From: Sphaerisporangium sp. | GTDB lineage: Bacteria > Actinomycetota > Actinomycetes > Streptosporangiales > Streptosporangiaceae | Assembly: GCA_025964675.1 (NCBI GenBank) | Contig: JAOPYI010000134.1 | Location: forward strand, 1-64,000 | Direction of reading: 5' to 3' | Length of the DNA stretch: 64,000 nucleotides | Part shown: one piece after another, positions 7,877 through 15,874 of the stretch | Position numbering within the stretch: position 1 is the stretch's first letter | Layout of the letters: every line of letters begins with the position of its first letter | The notes under the pieces: generated by a model | What the model was told of the DNA's origin: nothing | What the model saw: the letters and a program-made list of their open reading frames with translations, nothing else | Database searches by the model: none | Position numbers and translations under genes: made by a program

Positions 7877-8840
7877 TCCCGCTGTAGGCCGAGAGCGGGA
7901 CGACCTTCACCACGTCGCCCGTACGGGGCGCGTGGACCATCTTGCCGCCCCCGGCGTACATCCCGACGTGCCCGAGGCCGGCGGCGAACAGCAGGTCGCC
8001 CGGCTGAAGGGCGCTCAGGGACACCCTGCGGGACGCCCCCCAGGAGTACTGCTCGGCGGCGGTACGGGGAAGGCTGACCCCGGCGGCCCGCCAGGACGCC
8101 TGGGTCAGCCCGGAGCAGTCCCAGGCGCCTGGACCCGTCCCGCCGTAGCGGTAGGGCTTGCCGACCTGAGCGAAGGCGAACTGGAGCGCCGCGCGAGCGT
8201 TGCCGGAGGCGGACCCGTTGTACTTGATGCCCGCGCTGTTAGGGTTGCCGGCGTTGAAGGCGTTGAGCCTGCGCAGCAGCCGTTCCTGCTCGCCGACGAG
8301 TTTCTCGACGTCCTTCTTCTGGTTGCGGACGTCGTCGAACAGCTTGATCGCCTTGTCGTAGGCGCTCTTTGCCTTGTCGCGCTGCCCCTTGAGCGAGCGG
8401 GTGGCGTTCTCGAACTCCGTCAGCGTCCGCGACTGGCCCGCCGACATCTGGTCGACCGAGGCGAGCCCGCTCAGCAGCGACTCCGGGTCGCCCTGGGTCA
8501 TGAGATTGGGCCAGGCCAGCATGTCACCCGACTGGTAGGTGCCGACCGCGACCGAGACCAGTCCGGCGCGGAGCCCGTCGATCTTGCCGAGCTGGCCCTT
8601 GAACTCGCCGTTGAGAAGGTTGTAGTCCTTTTTGGCCTTCTTCCACTGCTCGCCGGCGAGGTTGTATCGGTCCACCACCTTGTCGGCCTGGTCGTTCAGC
8701 TTGGCGAGCCGCGCCTTGGTCTGGGCGACCGTGGGCTTGGGCTTCGCCTCCGCCCCGCCTGCCTGCATCAGTAACACTGCGGCGATGAGACCGGCGGTCA
8801 CCGGTATCCGTCCGACTCCTCGGATGCCACGCACGGCCAC
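7854..8840 (-). CDS. Secreted NlpC/P60 hydrolase with N-terminal coiled coil (RipA/RipC-like)
   Basis: A 328-aa exported peptidoglycan hydrolase. A signal peptide (ending near GGAEAKP) is followed by a long charged coiled-coil region, roughly residues 35-190, and a C-terminal NlpC/P60 domain with the cysteine in AWDCSGLTQASW and the histidine in GLGHVGMYAGGG. Coiled-coil plus NlpC/P60 is the layout of the mycobacterial Rip proteins and of septal hydrolases activated by FtsX-type partners. GTG 8840 is chosen because GAGGGGG lies about 10 nt upstream and the signal peptide then starts correctly. It corresponds by position to M. tuberculosis Rv2190c. Confidence 0.88.
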   Translation of the reverse strand: MAVRGIRGVGRIPVTAGLIAAVLLMQAGGAEAKPKPTVAQTKARLAKLNDQADKVVDRYNLAGEQWKKAKKDYNLLNGEFKGQLGKIDGLRAGLVSVAVGTYQSGDMLAWPNLMTQGDPESLLSGLASVDQMSAGQSRTLTEFENATRSLKGQRDKAKSAYDKAIKLFDDVRNQKKDVEKLVGEQERLLRRLNAFNAGNPNSAGIKYNGSASGNARAALQFAFAQVGKPYRYGGTGPGAWDCSGLTQASWRAAGVSLPRTAAEQYSWGASRRVSLSALQPGDLLFAAGLGHVGMYAGGGKMVHAPRTGDVVKVVPLSAYSGIMGAVRP

Positions 8841-8961
8841 TGGGACGCCAGCCCCCTCAAGTGAGACAAGTGAGACAACCTGGGCCGTGATCCTACAGAA
8901 GTGGTACAGGTAGCTGCATCGTTTCATCGGGAATTGTTCTCAATAAGACAACCCCAGTTCA

Positions 8962-8982
8962 CCTGAAGGGCACGACTTCAGG
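8962..8982 (-). terminator. Short hairpin after the NYN-domain gene
   Basis: CCTGAAG pairs with CTTCAGG around a 7-nt loop, 24 bp past the stop of the NYN gene; a T-containing run (GTTGTCTT) follows further downstream on the minus strand. A weak intrinsic terminator is plausible. Confidence 0.4.
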
Positions 8983-9005
8983 GGCACCCCGGCGACGGGC
9001 GGCTC

Positions 9006-10328
9006 TCAGGCGCGGCCGAGGCGGCGGAGCAGGAGGGTGGCGGGGACGGGACGCGCACCCATCCGGCGTACCGAGTCGGCCACCTCGCGGTCGGAGGACA
9101 CGACCGCCACCGCGCGGCCGGGTGGCTCGGCGCGGACGAGCTGCCGGATGAGGTCGTCGGCGATCTCGCCCGGCGCGCTGAACAGCACGCGCACGCCGCG
9201 CGGCGCCGACACCTGGACCGGGCCGTTCAGCTCCGCGCCGTCGAAAGCGCACGTGACCTCGACCCTGGTCTGCACGGCTAGCCCGCCGAGCCCGATGAGC
9301 AGCCGCGAGCGCTGGTCGAGCAGGGTCAGCGACGGATAGCCGGTCTTGGTGACGTTGTAGCCGTCCACGATGATGTGGAGGTGCGGGATGGCCAGGAGCT
9401 GGTCGAGCAGGGCCGGGTCGTCATCGGCCAGCGCGCGGGCGGGCACGGCGCGCACCGACGGCCCTCCGGGGCTCACCGCCCTCACCGAGTCGGCAGGCTT
9501 GCTGATCGCGACGGGCAGCGCCAGCTCGCTGCGCAGCCCCGCCGCGGCGTCCTGCAGGGCGTCGAGGAGCACGCGCACGCGGGCGTCCTCGATGCTGCGC
9601 CCCTCACGGGCCGCGCGCCGGCTCGCCTCGAGCTGCCGTTCCGCGTCGGTGAGGCGCTCGCGGAGCTTGCGCAGCTCACTCTCGCTCGCGCTGGTGGCGG
9701 AGTTGACGGCGGCTCTGGCCTCCTGCTCCCGGACCAGCAGCTCGGCGGCGCGCTCCTCGGCCACTCTGCCGCGCTCCCTGGCGTCGTGGAGCCTGCGGCG
9801 GAGGTCGGACACCTCGGCGCGGGACACCTTGAGCTGCTCGCGCAGCCGCTCGGACTCGTCCTTGGCGGAGGCCTTCTGCGCGGCCAGCTGCTCGCGCAGC
9901 CGTGCGACGGTCTGCTCCTGGGCGCTGCCCTCGGCGGCGGCCGCGGCCCGCTCCAGGTCGGCGCGGGCGGTCTCCACCAGCTCGGGCCAGCCGGGAGGCC
10001 GCGTGAGGTAGGCGGCGGCGGCCACGAGCACCGGCTCGGCCGCGGGCGGGATCGTGCCCTCCTCCAGGCTGGCGACCAGCTCGGGCCAGGCCTGCTGGAG
10101 CGACTCGGCGACGATCTCGCGGAACTCTTTGTCTGTCTCGAGCTGCGCGGCGATCGGAGCGCTGCCCAGCCGGGCGCGCTTGCGGGGGTCGAACTTGGCG
10201 ATCCCCTTCAGCGGGGGCGGGATCACGGGGGCCTGCATCGTGCCGAGGACCTGCGCGGCGAGCTCGACGACATGTAAGCGGACCTGCTCGGGCAGCGGGC
10301 GAGACAGGCCTTCTCCGGCTGAACTCAT
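9006..10328 (-). CDS. NYN/PIN-like RNase-domain protein with central coiled coil (YacP-like)
   Basis: A 440-aa protein with three parts: an N-terminal helical domain (to about residue 130), a long coiled coil (about 130-260) rich in E, R and A heptads, and a C-terminal NYN/YacP domain. That domain begins at LHIIVDGYNVTKTGYPSL and contains the acidic residues expected of the PIN-like nuclease fold (VDGYN, CAFDGAE, IADDLI, SSDREV). YacP/Rae1-type domains cut RNA, some at ribosomes, so a ribosome- or mRNA-associated nuclease role is inferred. ATG 10328 follows GGGGAAG with good spacing. It is divergent from the exonuclease fusion gene. Confidence 0.8.
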   Translation of the reverse strand: MSSAGEGLSRPLPEQVRLHVVELAAQVLGTMQAPVIPPPLKGIAKFDPRKRARLGSAPIAAQLETDKEFREIVAESLQQAWPELVASLEEGTIPPAAEPVLVAAAAYLTRPPGWPELVETARADLERAAAAAEGSAQEQTVARLREQLAAQKASAKDESERLREQLKVSRAEVSDLRRRLHDARERGRVAEERAAELLVREQEARAAVNSATSASESELRKLRERLTDAERQLEASRRAAREGRSIEDARVRVLLDALQDAAAGLRSELALPVAISKPADSVRAVSPGGPSVRAVPARALADDDPALLDQLLAIPHLHIIVDGYNVTKTGYPSLTLLDQRSRLLIGLGGLAVQTRVEVTCAFDGAELNGPVQVSAPRGVRVLFSAPGEIADDLIRQLVRAEPPGRAVAVVSSDREVADSVRRMGARPVPATLLLRRLGRA

Positions 10329-10572
10329 CCGTCTTCCCCTAGCTGACTGGCCATTCAGAATCTGTCTATCCGACAAGGGTACGGCTGGCGTGTTCGTGGT
10401 CAGAGCGCTTCGCACCCGGTTCCTCACGCTCACGAGCCCCTGAAGCCACCGGGGTACCCCCTTGAATCGGGGATTAACGGCGTGCGAACGTCGTATGGAC
10501 AAGCACTTGCTTGCGATCCGCGACGGCGCCGTCCTCGTACCGCCCGTGCAGGAACTGTCGGACCACGCTCGT

Positions 10573-12312
10573 ATGGTCATGGTCGTGGAGATCGGTGTTC
10601 AAGGAACGCTCGACGAGCTCGGCACGCCGCTCGACCAGGTGACCTTCGTCGTGTTCGACCTGGAGACGACCGGCGGGTCGCCCGCGGAGCATGCCATCAC
10701 CGAGATCGGCGCGGTGAAGGTGCGCGGCGGCGAGGTGCTCGGCGAGTTCGCCACGCTGGTGGACCCCGGGCGCCCCATCCCGCCCTTCATCACGGTGCTG
10801 ACCGGCATCACCGACGTCATGGTGGTCGCCGCGCCGCGCATCGAGCAGGTCCTGCCCGCCTTCCTCGAGTTCACCCGCGGTGCGACGCTGGTCGCCCACA
10901 ACGCCCCGTTCGACGTGGGCTTCATCAAGGCCAACTGCCAGACCCACGGCTATCCCCCACCCGCCAACCCCGTCGTGGACACCGCCGACCTCGCCCGCCG
11001 CGTCCTCACGCGCGACGAGGTGCCCAATTGCAAGCTCTCGACGCTGGCGAGGGTCTTCAGGAGCACCACCGAGCCCTGCCACCGGGCCCTCGCCGACGCC
11101 AAGGCGACCGTCGACGTGCTGCACGCGCTGATCGAGCGCGTCGGGGCCTACGGCGTGCAGACCCTGGAGGAGCTCAAGGGCTTCGTCCGCGCGCCGACGC
11201 CCGAGCAGAAGCGCAAACGGCACCTCGCCGCGAGCATCCCGAGCACGCCCGGGGTCTACGTCTTCGAGGACGAGCGCGGCGAGGTGCTCTACGTCGGCAA
11301 GAGCGGCGACCTGCGGCAGCGGGTGAAGTCCTACTTCACCGCGAGCGAGACCCGCCCGCGCATCCGCGAGATGATCGGCATCGCCGAGCGCGTACGACCG
11401 ATCGTGTGCGCCACCGGCCTGGAGGCCGAGGTCAGGGAGCTGCGGCTGATCGGGTCCACCAAGCCGCGCTACAACCGCCGGTCACGCTTCCCCGAGAAGG
11501 TCGTCTGGCTCAAGCTGACCGACGAGCCCTTCCCCCGGCTGTCCATCGTGCGCGAGGTCAAGGCCGACGAGGCGACCTACCTTGGCCCGTTCACCTCCTC
11601 GCGCGGCGCCGAGGACGCCCGCTCGGCCCTGCACGAGGCGCTGCCGCTGCGGCAGTGCACCGAGCGCATCACCCCGCGCACCCGGCGGCCCGCCTGCGTG
11701 CTGGCCGAGATGGGGCGGTGCGGCGCCCCCTGCGAGGGCCGGCAGAGCGCCGACGACTACCGGCGCCACGTCGACGAGGCCCGGGCCGCCATGGAGCACG
11801 ATCCCGGCCCGGTCTTCTCCGCGCTGGAGGCCCGCATGCAGCGCCTGGCGGCCGAGCAGCGTTACGAGGAGGCCGCCCTCGACCGCGACCGGCTCGCCGT
11901 CTACGTGCGCACGGCCGCGCGCATGCAGCGGCTGCGGTCGCTCACCGGCATCTCGGAGCTGGTCGCGGCGAGCCCCGCCTTCGACGGAGGGTGGGACATC
12001 CACGTCGTGCGCCACGGCCGGCTCGCCGCGGCCGGCGTGATGCCGAGGGGCGCCCATCCGGCGCCGTATGTCGACGCCCTGGTGGCCACCGCGGAGACCG
12101 TGGTCCCCGGTCCCGGTCCTCTCCCGGCCGCCGGGGCGGAGGAGACCGAGTGCATCCTGCGCTGGCTCGACTCCCCCGGGGTCCGCCTTGTCCGGGTGGA
12201 GGGCACATGGAGCCTGCCCGCCCGTGGCGCGGGGCGGCTCAAGGAGCGCATCGACCATGCCTACAAAGGCCTCCAGCCCCGCCAGCCCCGCGAGGGCAGA
12301 CCCCTCCGCTGA
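10573..12312 (+). CDS. DEDDh exonuclease / GIY-YIG endonuclease fusion (UvrC-like, Cho-type)
   Basis: A 579-aa fusion. The N-terminal third is a DnaQ-type 3'-5' exonuclease: Exo I is FVVFDLETTGG, Exo II lies in VAHNAPFDVGFIK, and Exo III is HRALADAKATVDV. Then comes a GIY-YIG nuclease (SIPSTPGVYVFEDERGEVLYVGKSGDL) followed by the UvrC-like cysteine-containing and UVR-motif-like regions, but no RNase H-like or HhH end of full UvrC. The same architecture is found in mycobacteria (Rv2191), where it is associated with repair. Start is uncertain: ATG 10573 matches where homology begins, ATG 10495 is possible. It sits divergent to the NYN gene. Confidence 0.85.
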   Translation: MVMVVEIGVQGTLDELGTPLDQVTFVVFDLETTGGSPAEHAITEIGAVKVRGGEVLGEFATLVDPGRPIPPFITVLTGITDVMVVAAPRIEQVLPAFLEFTRGATLVAHNAPFDVGFIKANCQTHGYPPPANPVVDTADLARRVLTRDEVPNCKLSTLARVFRSTTEPCHRALADAKATVDVLHALIERVGAYGVQTLEELKGFVRAPTPEQKRKRHLAASIPSTPGVYVFEDERGEVLYVGKSGDLRQRVKSYFTASETRPRIREMIGIAERVRPIVCATGLEAEVRELRLIGSTKPRYNRRSRFPEKVVWLKLTDEPFPRLSIVREVKADEATYLGPFTSSRGAEDARSALHEALPLRQCTERITPRTRRPACVLAEMGRCGAPCEGRQSADDYRRHVDEARAAMEHDPGPVFSALEARMQRLAAEQRYEEAALDRDRLAVYVRTAARMQRLRSLTGISELVAASPAFDGGWDIHVVRHGRLAAAGVMPRGAHPAPYVDALVATAETVVPGPGPLPAAGAEETECILRWLDSPGVRLVRVEGTWSLPARGAGRLKERIDHAYKGLQPRQPREGRPLR

Positions 12313-12352
12313 CCGTGCCCGACCGGTGACGGCCAACCGGGCCCCGCGGCGC

Positions 12353-12358
12353 TAGAGT
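12353..12358 (+). promoter_or_regulatory. -10 box TAGAGT of the Lrp-domain gene
   Basis: TAGAGT lies 34 bp before the ATG at 12393, leaving room for a short leader that includes the Shine-Dalgarno GAAGGAG. It contrasts with the leaderless starts elsewhere in the window. Confidence 0.4.
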
Positions 12359-12392
12359 CGGGCCAAGCCGTACTCGAAGGAGAGAGCGCCGT

Positions 12393-12680
12393 ATGATCAC
12401 CGCGATCGTGCACATCAAGGCGGATGTGCACCGGATCCCCGAAGTCGCCGAGACGATCGCCGCGCTCGACGGGGTCAGCGAGGTCTATTCGATCACTGGC
12501 GACTACGACCTGGTGGCCATGGTCCGGGTGGCCGCCTACGACGAGGTCGCCGAGGTGATTCCCGGGCGCATCAACAAGGTGTCCGGCGTGCTCGCGACCG
12601 AGACCCACCTGGCCTTCCGCACCTACTCCAAGCACGACTTGGACGCCGCCTTCTCAATCGGCTTCACCGAGGCCGACTGA
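12393..12680 (+). CDS. Stand-alone Lrp/AsnC ligand-binding (RAM) domain protein
   Basis: A 95-aa protein consisting only of the Lrp/AsnC C-terminal effector domain: ITAIVHIKADVHRIPEVAE followed by the GVSEVYSITGDYDLVAMVRV strand-turn-strand that forms the amino-acid pocket. The helix-turn-helix is absent by design, as in the short actinobacterial SMART-type homologues. It may bind amino acids and modulate a full-length Lrp partner or an enzyme. The Shine-Dalgarno GAAGGAG is well placed. The neighbour is convergent trpD, and the conserved adjacency hints at an amino-acid-sensing role, which is an inference. Confidence 0.85.
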   Translation: MITAIVHIKADVHRIPEVAETIAALDGVSEVYSITGDYDLVAMVRVAAYDEVAEVIPGRINKVSGVLATETHLAFRTYSKHDLDAAFSIGFTEAD

Positions 12681-12748
12681 AATCGCGGCAACCTAGGAAT
12701 GTCATGAAATCTGGGCATCCGCTCGTGCCGCGAACGTGATCCCGGGCC

Positions 12749-13822
12749 TCAGGCCTGCTTGTGGGAGCGGCTGATGTCGATCCAGCGGGTGAGGGTCTCG
12801 GCGGCGCGCCCGGAGTCGACGGCCTCGGCCGCGCGGGCGTACGCCGGACCCATGGCGGTGACCAATGCCTCACCGGGACCCCCAGGACCGGGGTCGGCGG
12901 CGCCGGGCTCCAGGCTGACCAGCGCGGCGGCCGCGTTGAGCAGCACGGCGTCACGCACCGGGCCGGTCTTGCCCGCAACCATGTCGTGGACCGCCCGCGC
13001 GTTGACCTCCACGTCGCCGCCGCGCAGCGCGTCGGGCTCCGAGCGTGGGACGCCGACGTCGAGGGGGTCGAACGAGGTCTGGACGGCCGCGCCGTCCCTG
13101 ACCACCCAGACGGTCGAGGTCGTGGCCGTGGACAGCTCGTCGAGCCCGTCGTCGCCCCGGAACACCAGCGCTGAGACTCCCCGCTCGGCGAAGACCCCGG
13201 CGACGACCGGCAGCATGCGCGTGTCGTAGACGCCGATCGCCTGCGCCGACGGGCGGGCGGGGTTGGTGAGCGGGCCGAGGAAGTTGAAGAAGGTGGGAAT
13301 GCCGATCTCTTTGCGCACCGGGCCGGCGAACCGCAGGGCCGGGTGGTAGACCGGCGCGAAGCAGAACGCGATGCCCGCCTCGACGGCCGTCCGCGCCGTG
13401 AGCTCCGGGGACAGATCGAGGACGACCCCGAGGTATTCGAGCACGTCGGCGGCACCGCAGGAAGAGGATGCCGAGCGGTTGCCGTGCTTGACGACTCGCG
13501 CGCCCGCCGCCGCCGCGACGATCGCGGCCATCGTCGAGACGTTGACGGTGTGGGCCCGATCTCCGCCGGTGCCGACGATGTCGACCGTCGGGCCCTCGAC
13601 CGTGAGCGGGGTGGCGCGGTCGAGCATGGTGCGCGCGAGCCCGGTGACCTCGGCGACCGTCTCGCCCTTGGCCCGCAGGGCCGTGGCGAAGGCGGCGATC
13701 TGGGCCGACGACGCGGCCCCGGACATGATCTCGCTCATGGCCCAGCCGGTCTCGTCCGCGGTGAGGTGCTCGCGGGCGAGCAGGGCCGTGAGCAGCGCGG
13801 GCCACGTGGTGCGCGCGTCCAT
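12749..13822 (-). CDS. trpD: Anthranilate phosphoribosyltransferase
   Basis: Joins anthranilate and PRPP to give phosphoribosyl-anthranilate in tryptophan synthesis. The 357-aa protein has the N-terminal helical domain (LTADETGWAMSEIMSGAASS), the PRPP-binding glycine loop VDIVGTGGDRAHTVNVST, the KHGNRSASSSCGAADVLEYL segment that binds anthranilate and PRPP, and FAPVYHPALRFAGPVRKEIG. All key residues look present. It is transcribed with the degenerate receiver gene 12 bp upstream and stands alone from other trp genes, as in M. tuberculosis (Rv2192c). Confidence 0.95.
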   Translation of the reverse strand: MDARTTWPALLTALLAREHLTADETGWAMSEIMSGAASSAQIAAFATALRAKGETVAEVTGLARTMLDRATPLTVEGPTVDIVGTGGDRAHTVNVSTMAAIVAAAAGARVVKHGNRSASSSCGAADVLEYLGVVLDLSPELTARTAVEAGIAFCFAPVYHPALRFAGPVRKEIGIPTFFNFLGPLTNPARPSAQAIGVYDTRMLPVVAGVFAERGVSALVFRGDDGLDELSTATTSTVWVVRDGAAVQTSFDPLDVGVPRSEPDALRGGDVEVNARAVHDMVAGKTGPVRDAVLLNAAAALVSLEPGAADPGPGGPGEALVTAMGPAYARAAEAVDSGRAAETLTRWIDISRSHKQA

Positions 13823-13834
13823 GGGGGTCTCCGG

Positions 13835-14230
13835 TCAGTGAGAGATGCGGGAGGCCGAGCGGCGTCGCAGGAGACCGGCCACGGCCTCGGCGAGCGCCAT
13901 CGGGTCGAGCGGCTGCGCCACGACGGCGTCGGCACGGGACCAGTCGGCGAGCCATCGGTCGTCACGGCGCGCGATTATCAGGCAGATCGGCGGGCAGTCG
14001 TAGACCTCGTCCTTGGCCTGACGGCTGATGCCCATGCCCCCGGCGGGGACGGCCTCGCCGTCGAGCACGGCGACGTCGATCTCCCCGGAGTCGAGCTGCT
14101 TGATGACGGCCGGCTGCGTCGCGCACTCCACGATCTCCACGAGGGGCACGTCGGCGGCCGGACGCCGCCCGATCGCCAGCCGCACCTTCTCGCGGGTGCT
14201 TGCGTCGTCGCTGTAGACGAGAACCCTCAT
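13835..14230 (-). CDS. Response-regulator receiver-like protein, probably degenerate
   Basis: A 131-aa single-domain protein with the alternating strand-helix pattern of a CheY receiver: MRVLVYSDDAST at the acidic pocket, then DVAVLDGEAVPAGGMG, where the aspartate is in the phospho-acceptor position. The usual threonine or serine after strand 4 is replaced (LIIARRDDR) and the conserved lysine before the strand-5 proline is glutamine (VVAQPLDP). A pseudo-receiver working without normal phosphorylation is therefore likely. ATG 14230 is chosen over the upstream in-frame start at 14275 because the fold begins there. It precedes trpD by 12 bp and diverges from ctaE. Confidence 0.7.
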   Translation of the reverse strand: MRVLVYSDDASTREKVRLAIGRRPAADVPLVEIVECATQPAVIKQLDSGEIDVAVLDGEAVPAGGMGISRQAKDEVYDCPPICLIIARRDDRWLADWSRADAVVAQPLDPMALAEAVAGLLRRRSASRISH

Positions 14231-14411
14231 GCTCACGGTCGCGCTCACTATCGATTGACGAGGTATGGTCACCACGGATGCTACCTGTCCCCGCCGACGG
14301 AATCCCAGACCAGTCGAACTTGGCGTAGTTCCAGGCTTATGTCTGTTTTACACGACTGATGTGCCCGCAACCGGGGGGTCGTGCGGCGACCCGACCAGGA
14401 GAGCCGCAATA

Positions 14412-15026
14412 ATGCTGGGCGTGGCGACAGCATCCGCAATTACGACGACGACAGCACCATCGTCCCGCCGGCCCAATCTGGTCAGCGTCGGCACGATCGT
14501 TTGGCTGTCCTCTGAGCTCATGTTCTTCGCGGCGCTGTTCGCGATGTACTTCACCATCCGGTCGGTCAGCCTCGGTCAGGGCAAACCCTGGCCCGAGACT
14601 CACCTGGACGTCCCGTACGCGCTGGTCAACACGATCGTCCTGGTCCTGTCGAGTGTGACGTGCCAGCTGGGCGTGTGGGCCGCCGAGAAGGGGCAGGTCA
14701 GGAAGCTCCGGTTCTGGTACATCATCAGCTTCCTCATGGGCGCGTGGTTCGTCGGAGGCCAGCTGTACGAGTACCACAACCTCGTGAACGAGGGCCTGAC
14801 CCTGTCCTCGAACGCCTATGGTTCGGTGTTCTTCCTGACCACGGGCTTCCACGGCCTGCACGTGACCGGTGGCCTGATCGCGTTCCTGTTCATGCTGGGA
14901 CGCACGTACGCCGCGAAGCGCTTCACCCATGAGCAGGCCACCAGCGCGATCGTCGTGTCCTACTACTGGCACTTCGTCGACGTCGTCTGGATCGGCCTCT
15001 TCGCGACCATCTACATCATCAAATGA
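14412..15026 (+). CDS. ctaE: Cytochrome c oxidase subunit III (aa3-type)
   Basis: The third subunit of the aa3 oxidase, 204 aa with five membrane spans. Recognisable segments are [37 protein letters not shown], and the hallmark [15 protein letters not shown], then [20 protein letters not shown] at the end. ATG 14412 has GGAGAG 8 nt upstream; an in-frame GTG further up at 14265 would add an unsupported extension. It is the first gene of ctaE-qcrC-qcrA-qcrB, and its stop overlaps a possible early start of qcrC, so the operon encodes parts of the bc1-aa3 supercomplex together. Confidence 0.95.
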   Translation: MLGVATASAITTTTAPSSRRPNLVSVGTIVWLSSELMFFAALFAMYFTIRSVSLGQGKPWPETHLDVPYALVNTIVLVLSSVTCQLGVWAAEKGQVRKLRFWYIISFLMGAWFVGGQLYEYHNLVNEGLTLSSNAYGSVFFLTTGFHGLHVTGGLIAFLFMLGRTYAAKRFTHEQATSAIVVSYYWHFVDVVWIGLFATIYIIK

Positions 15027-15043
15027 TCGGAACGAGGATATCG

Positions 15044-15874
15044 GTGAACTCGATCACCGCACGGAGGCGGCATCCATTCGCGCGATACGCCGTCCTCCTT
15101 CTGGCCCTGAGCCTCCTCGGAGGGGTGTACGCCCTGCTGGCGCCCGGAGGCGACCGGGCGGACGCGGCGATCGCCTCCGGCAAGGCGGACGACGTGACGG
15201 CGGGCAAGGAGCTCTTCGCGGCGCACTGCGCGAGCTGCCACGGTCTCAACGCCGAGGGTTCCTACGCGCCCGGCGGCGCATCGGGCCCGAGCCTCATCGG
15301 CGTCGGCGCCGCGGCCGTGGACTTCCAGGTCTCCAGCGGCCGCATGCCGTTCGCGAACCCCGGCCCCCAGGCTCCGCGCAAGCGCCCGCCGGAGTGGGTC
15401 AGCCCGGACACCGTCCGGCAGCTCGCCGCCTACGTGCAGTCGCTCGGCGGCGGCCCGACCAAGCCCTCCCTGGCATCGGTGGACCCCACCAAGGGTGACC
15501 CCGCCAAGGGAGGCGAGCTGTTCCGGGCCAACTGCATCCAGTGCCACAACTTCGTCGGCTCAGGCGGCGGCCTGACCTACGGCAAGTACGCACCGCCGCT
15601 CAACCCGGCCACCCCCACCCAGATCTACGAGGCGATGGCGACGGGCCCGCAGGCCATGCCGGTGTTCAACGACAGCACGATCACCCCCGAGCAGAAGCGC
15701 GACATGATCGCCTACATCGTGGGGGCCCGTAACCAGGCCGACCCGGGCGGCAGCGGCCTCGGCCGGATCGGCCCCGTCACCGAGGGCCTGGTCGCGTGGG
15801 TCGTCGGCATCAGCCTCCTCGCCCTCGCCGCCATCTGGATCACCGCGAAGAAGCGTCAGGCCAACCATGACTGA
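15044..15874 (+). CDS. qcrC: Cytochrome bc1 complex diheme cytochrome c subunit
   Basis: A 276-aa membrane-anchored cytochrome cc that carries electrons from the bc1 complex straight to the aa3 oxidase, replacing soluble cytochrome c in actinobacteria. Two CXXCH haem sites are seen: CASCH near residue 62 and CIQCH near residue 164. An N-terminal span (residues ~10-30) and a C-terminal span (GLVAWVVGISLLALAAIWIT) anchor both ends. GTG 15044 is preferred because GAGG lies 6 nt upstream; ATG 15023, overlapping the ctaE stop, is possible. Its end overlaps qcrA by 8 bp. Confidence 0.95.
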   Translation: MNSITARRRHPFARYAVLLLALSLLGGVYALLAPGGDRADAAIASGKADDVTAGKELFAAHCASCHGLNAEGSYAPGGASGPSLIGVGAAAVDFQVSSGRMPFANPGPQAPRKRPPEWVSPDTVRQLAAYVQSLGGGPTKPSLASVDPTKGDPAKGGELFRANCIQCHNFVGSGGGLTYGKYAPPLNPATPTQIYEAMATGPQAMPVFNDSTITPEQKRDMIAYIVGARNQADPGGSGLGRIGPVTEGLVAWVVGISLLALAAIWITAKKRQANHD

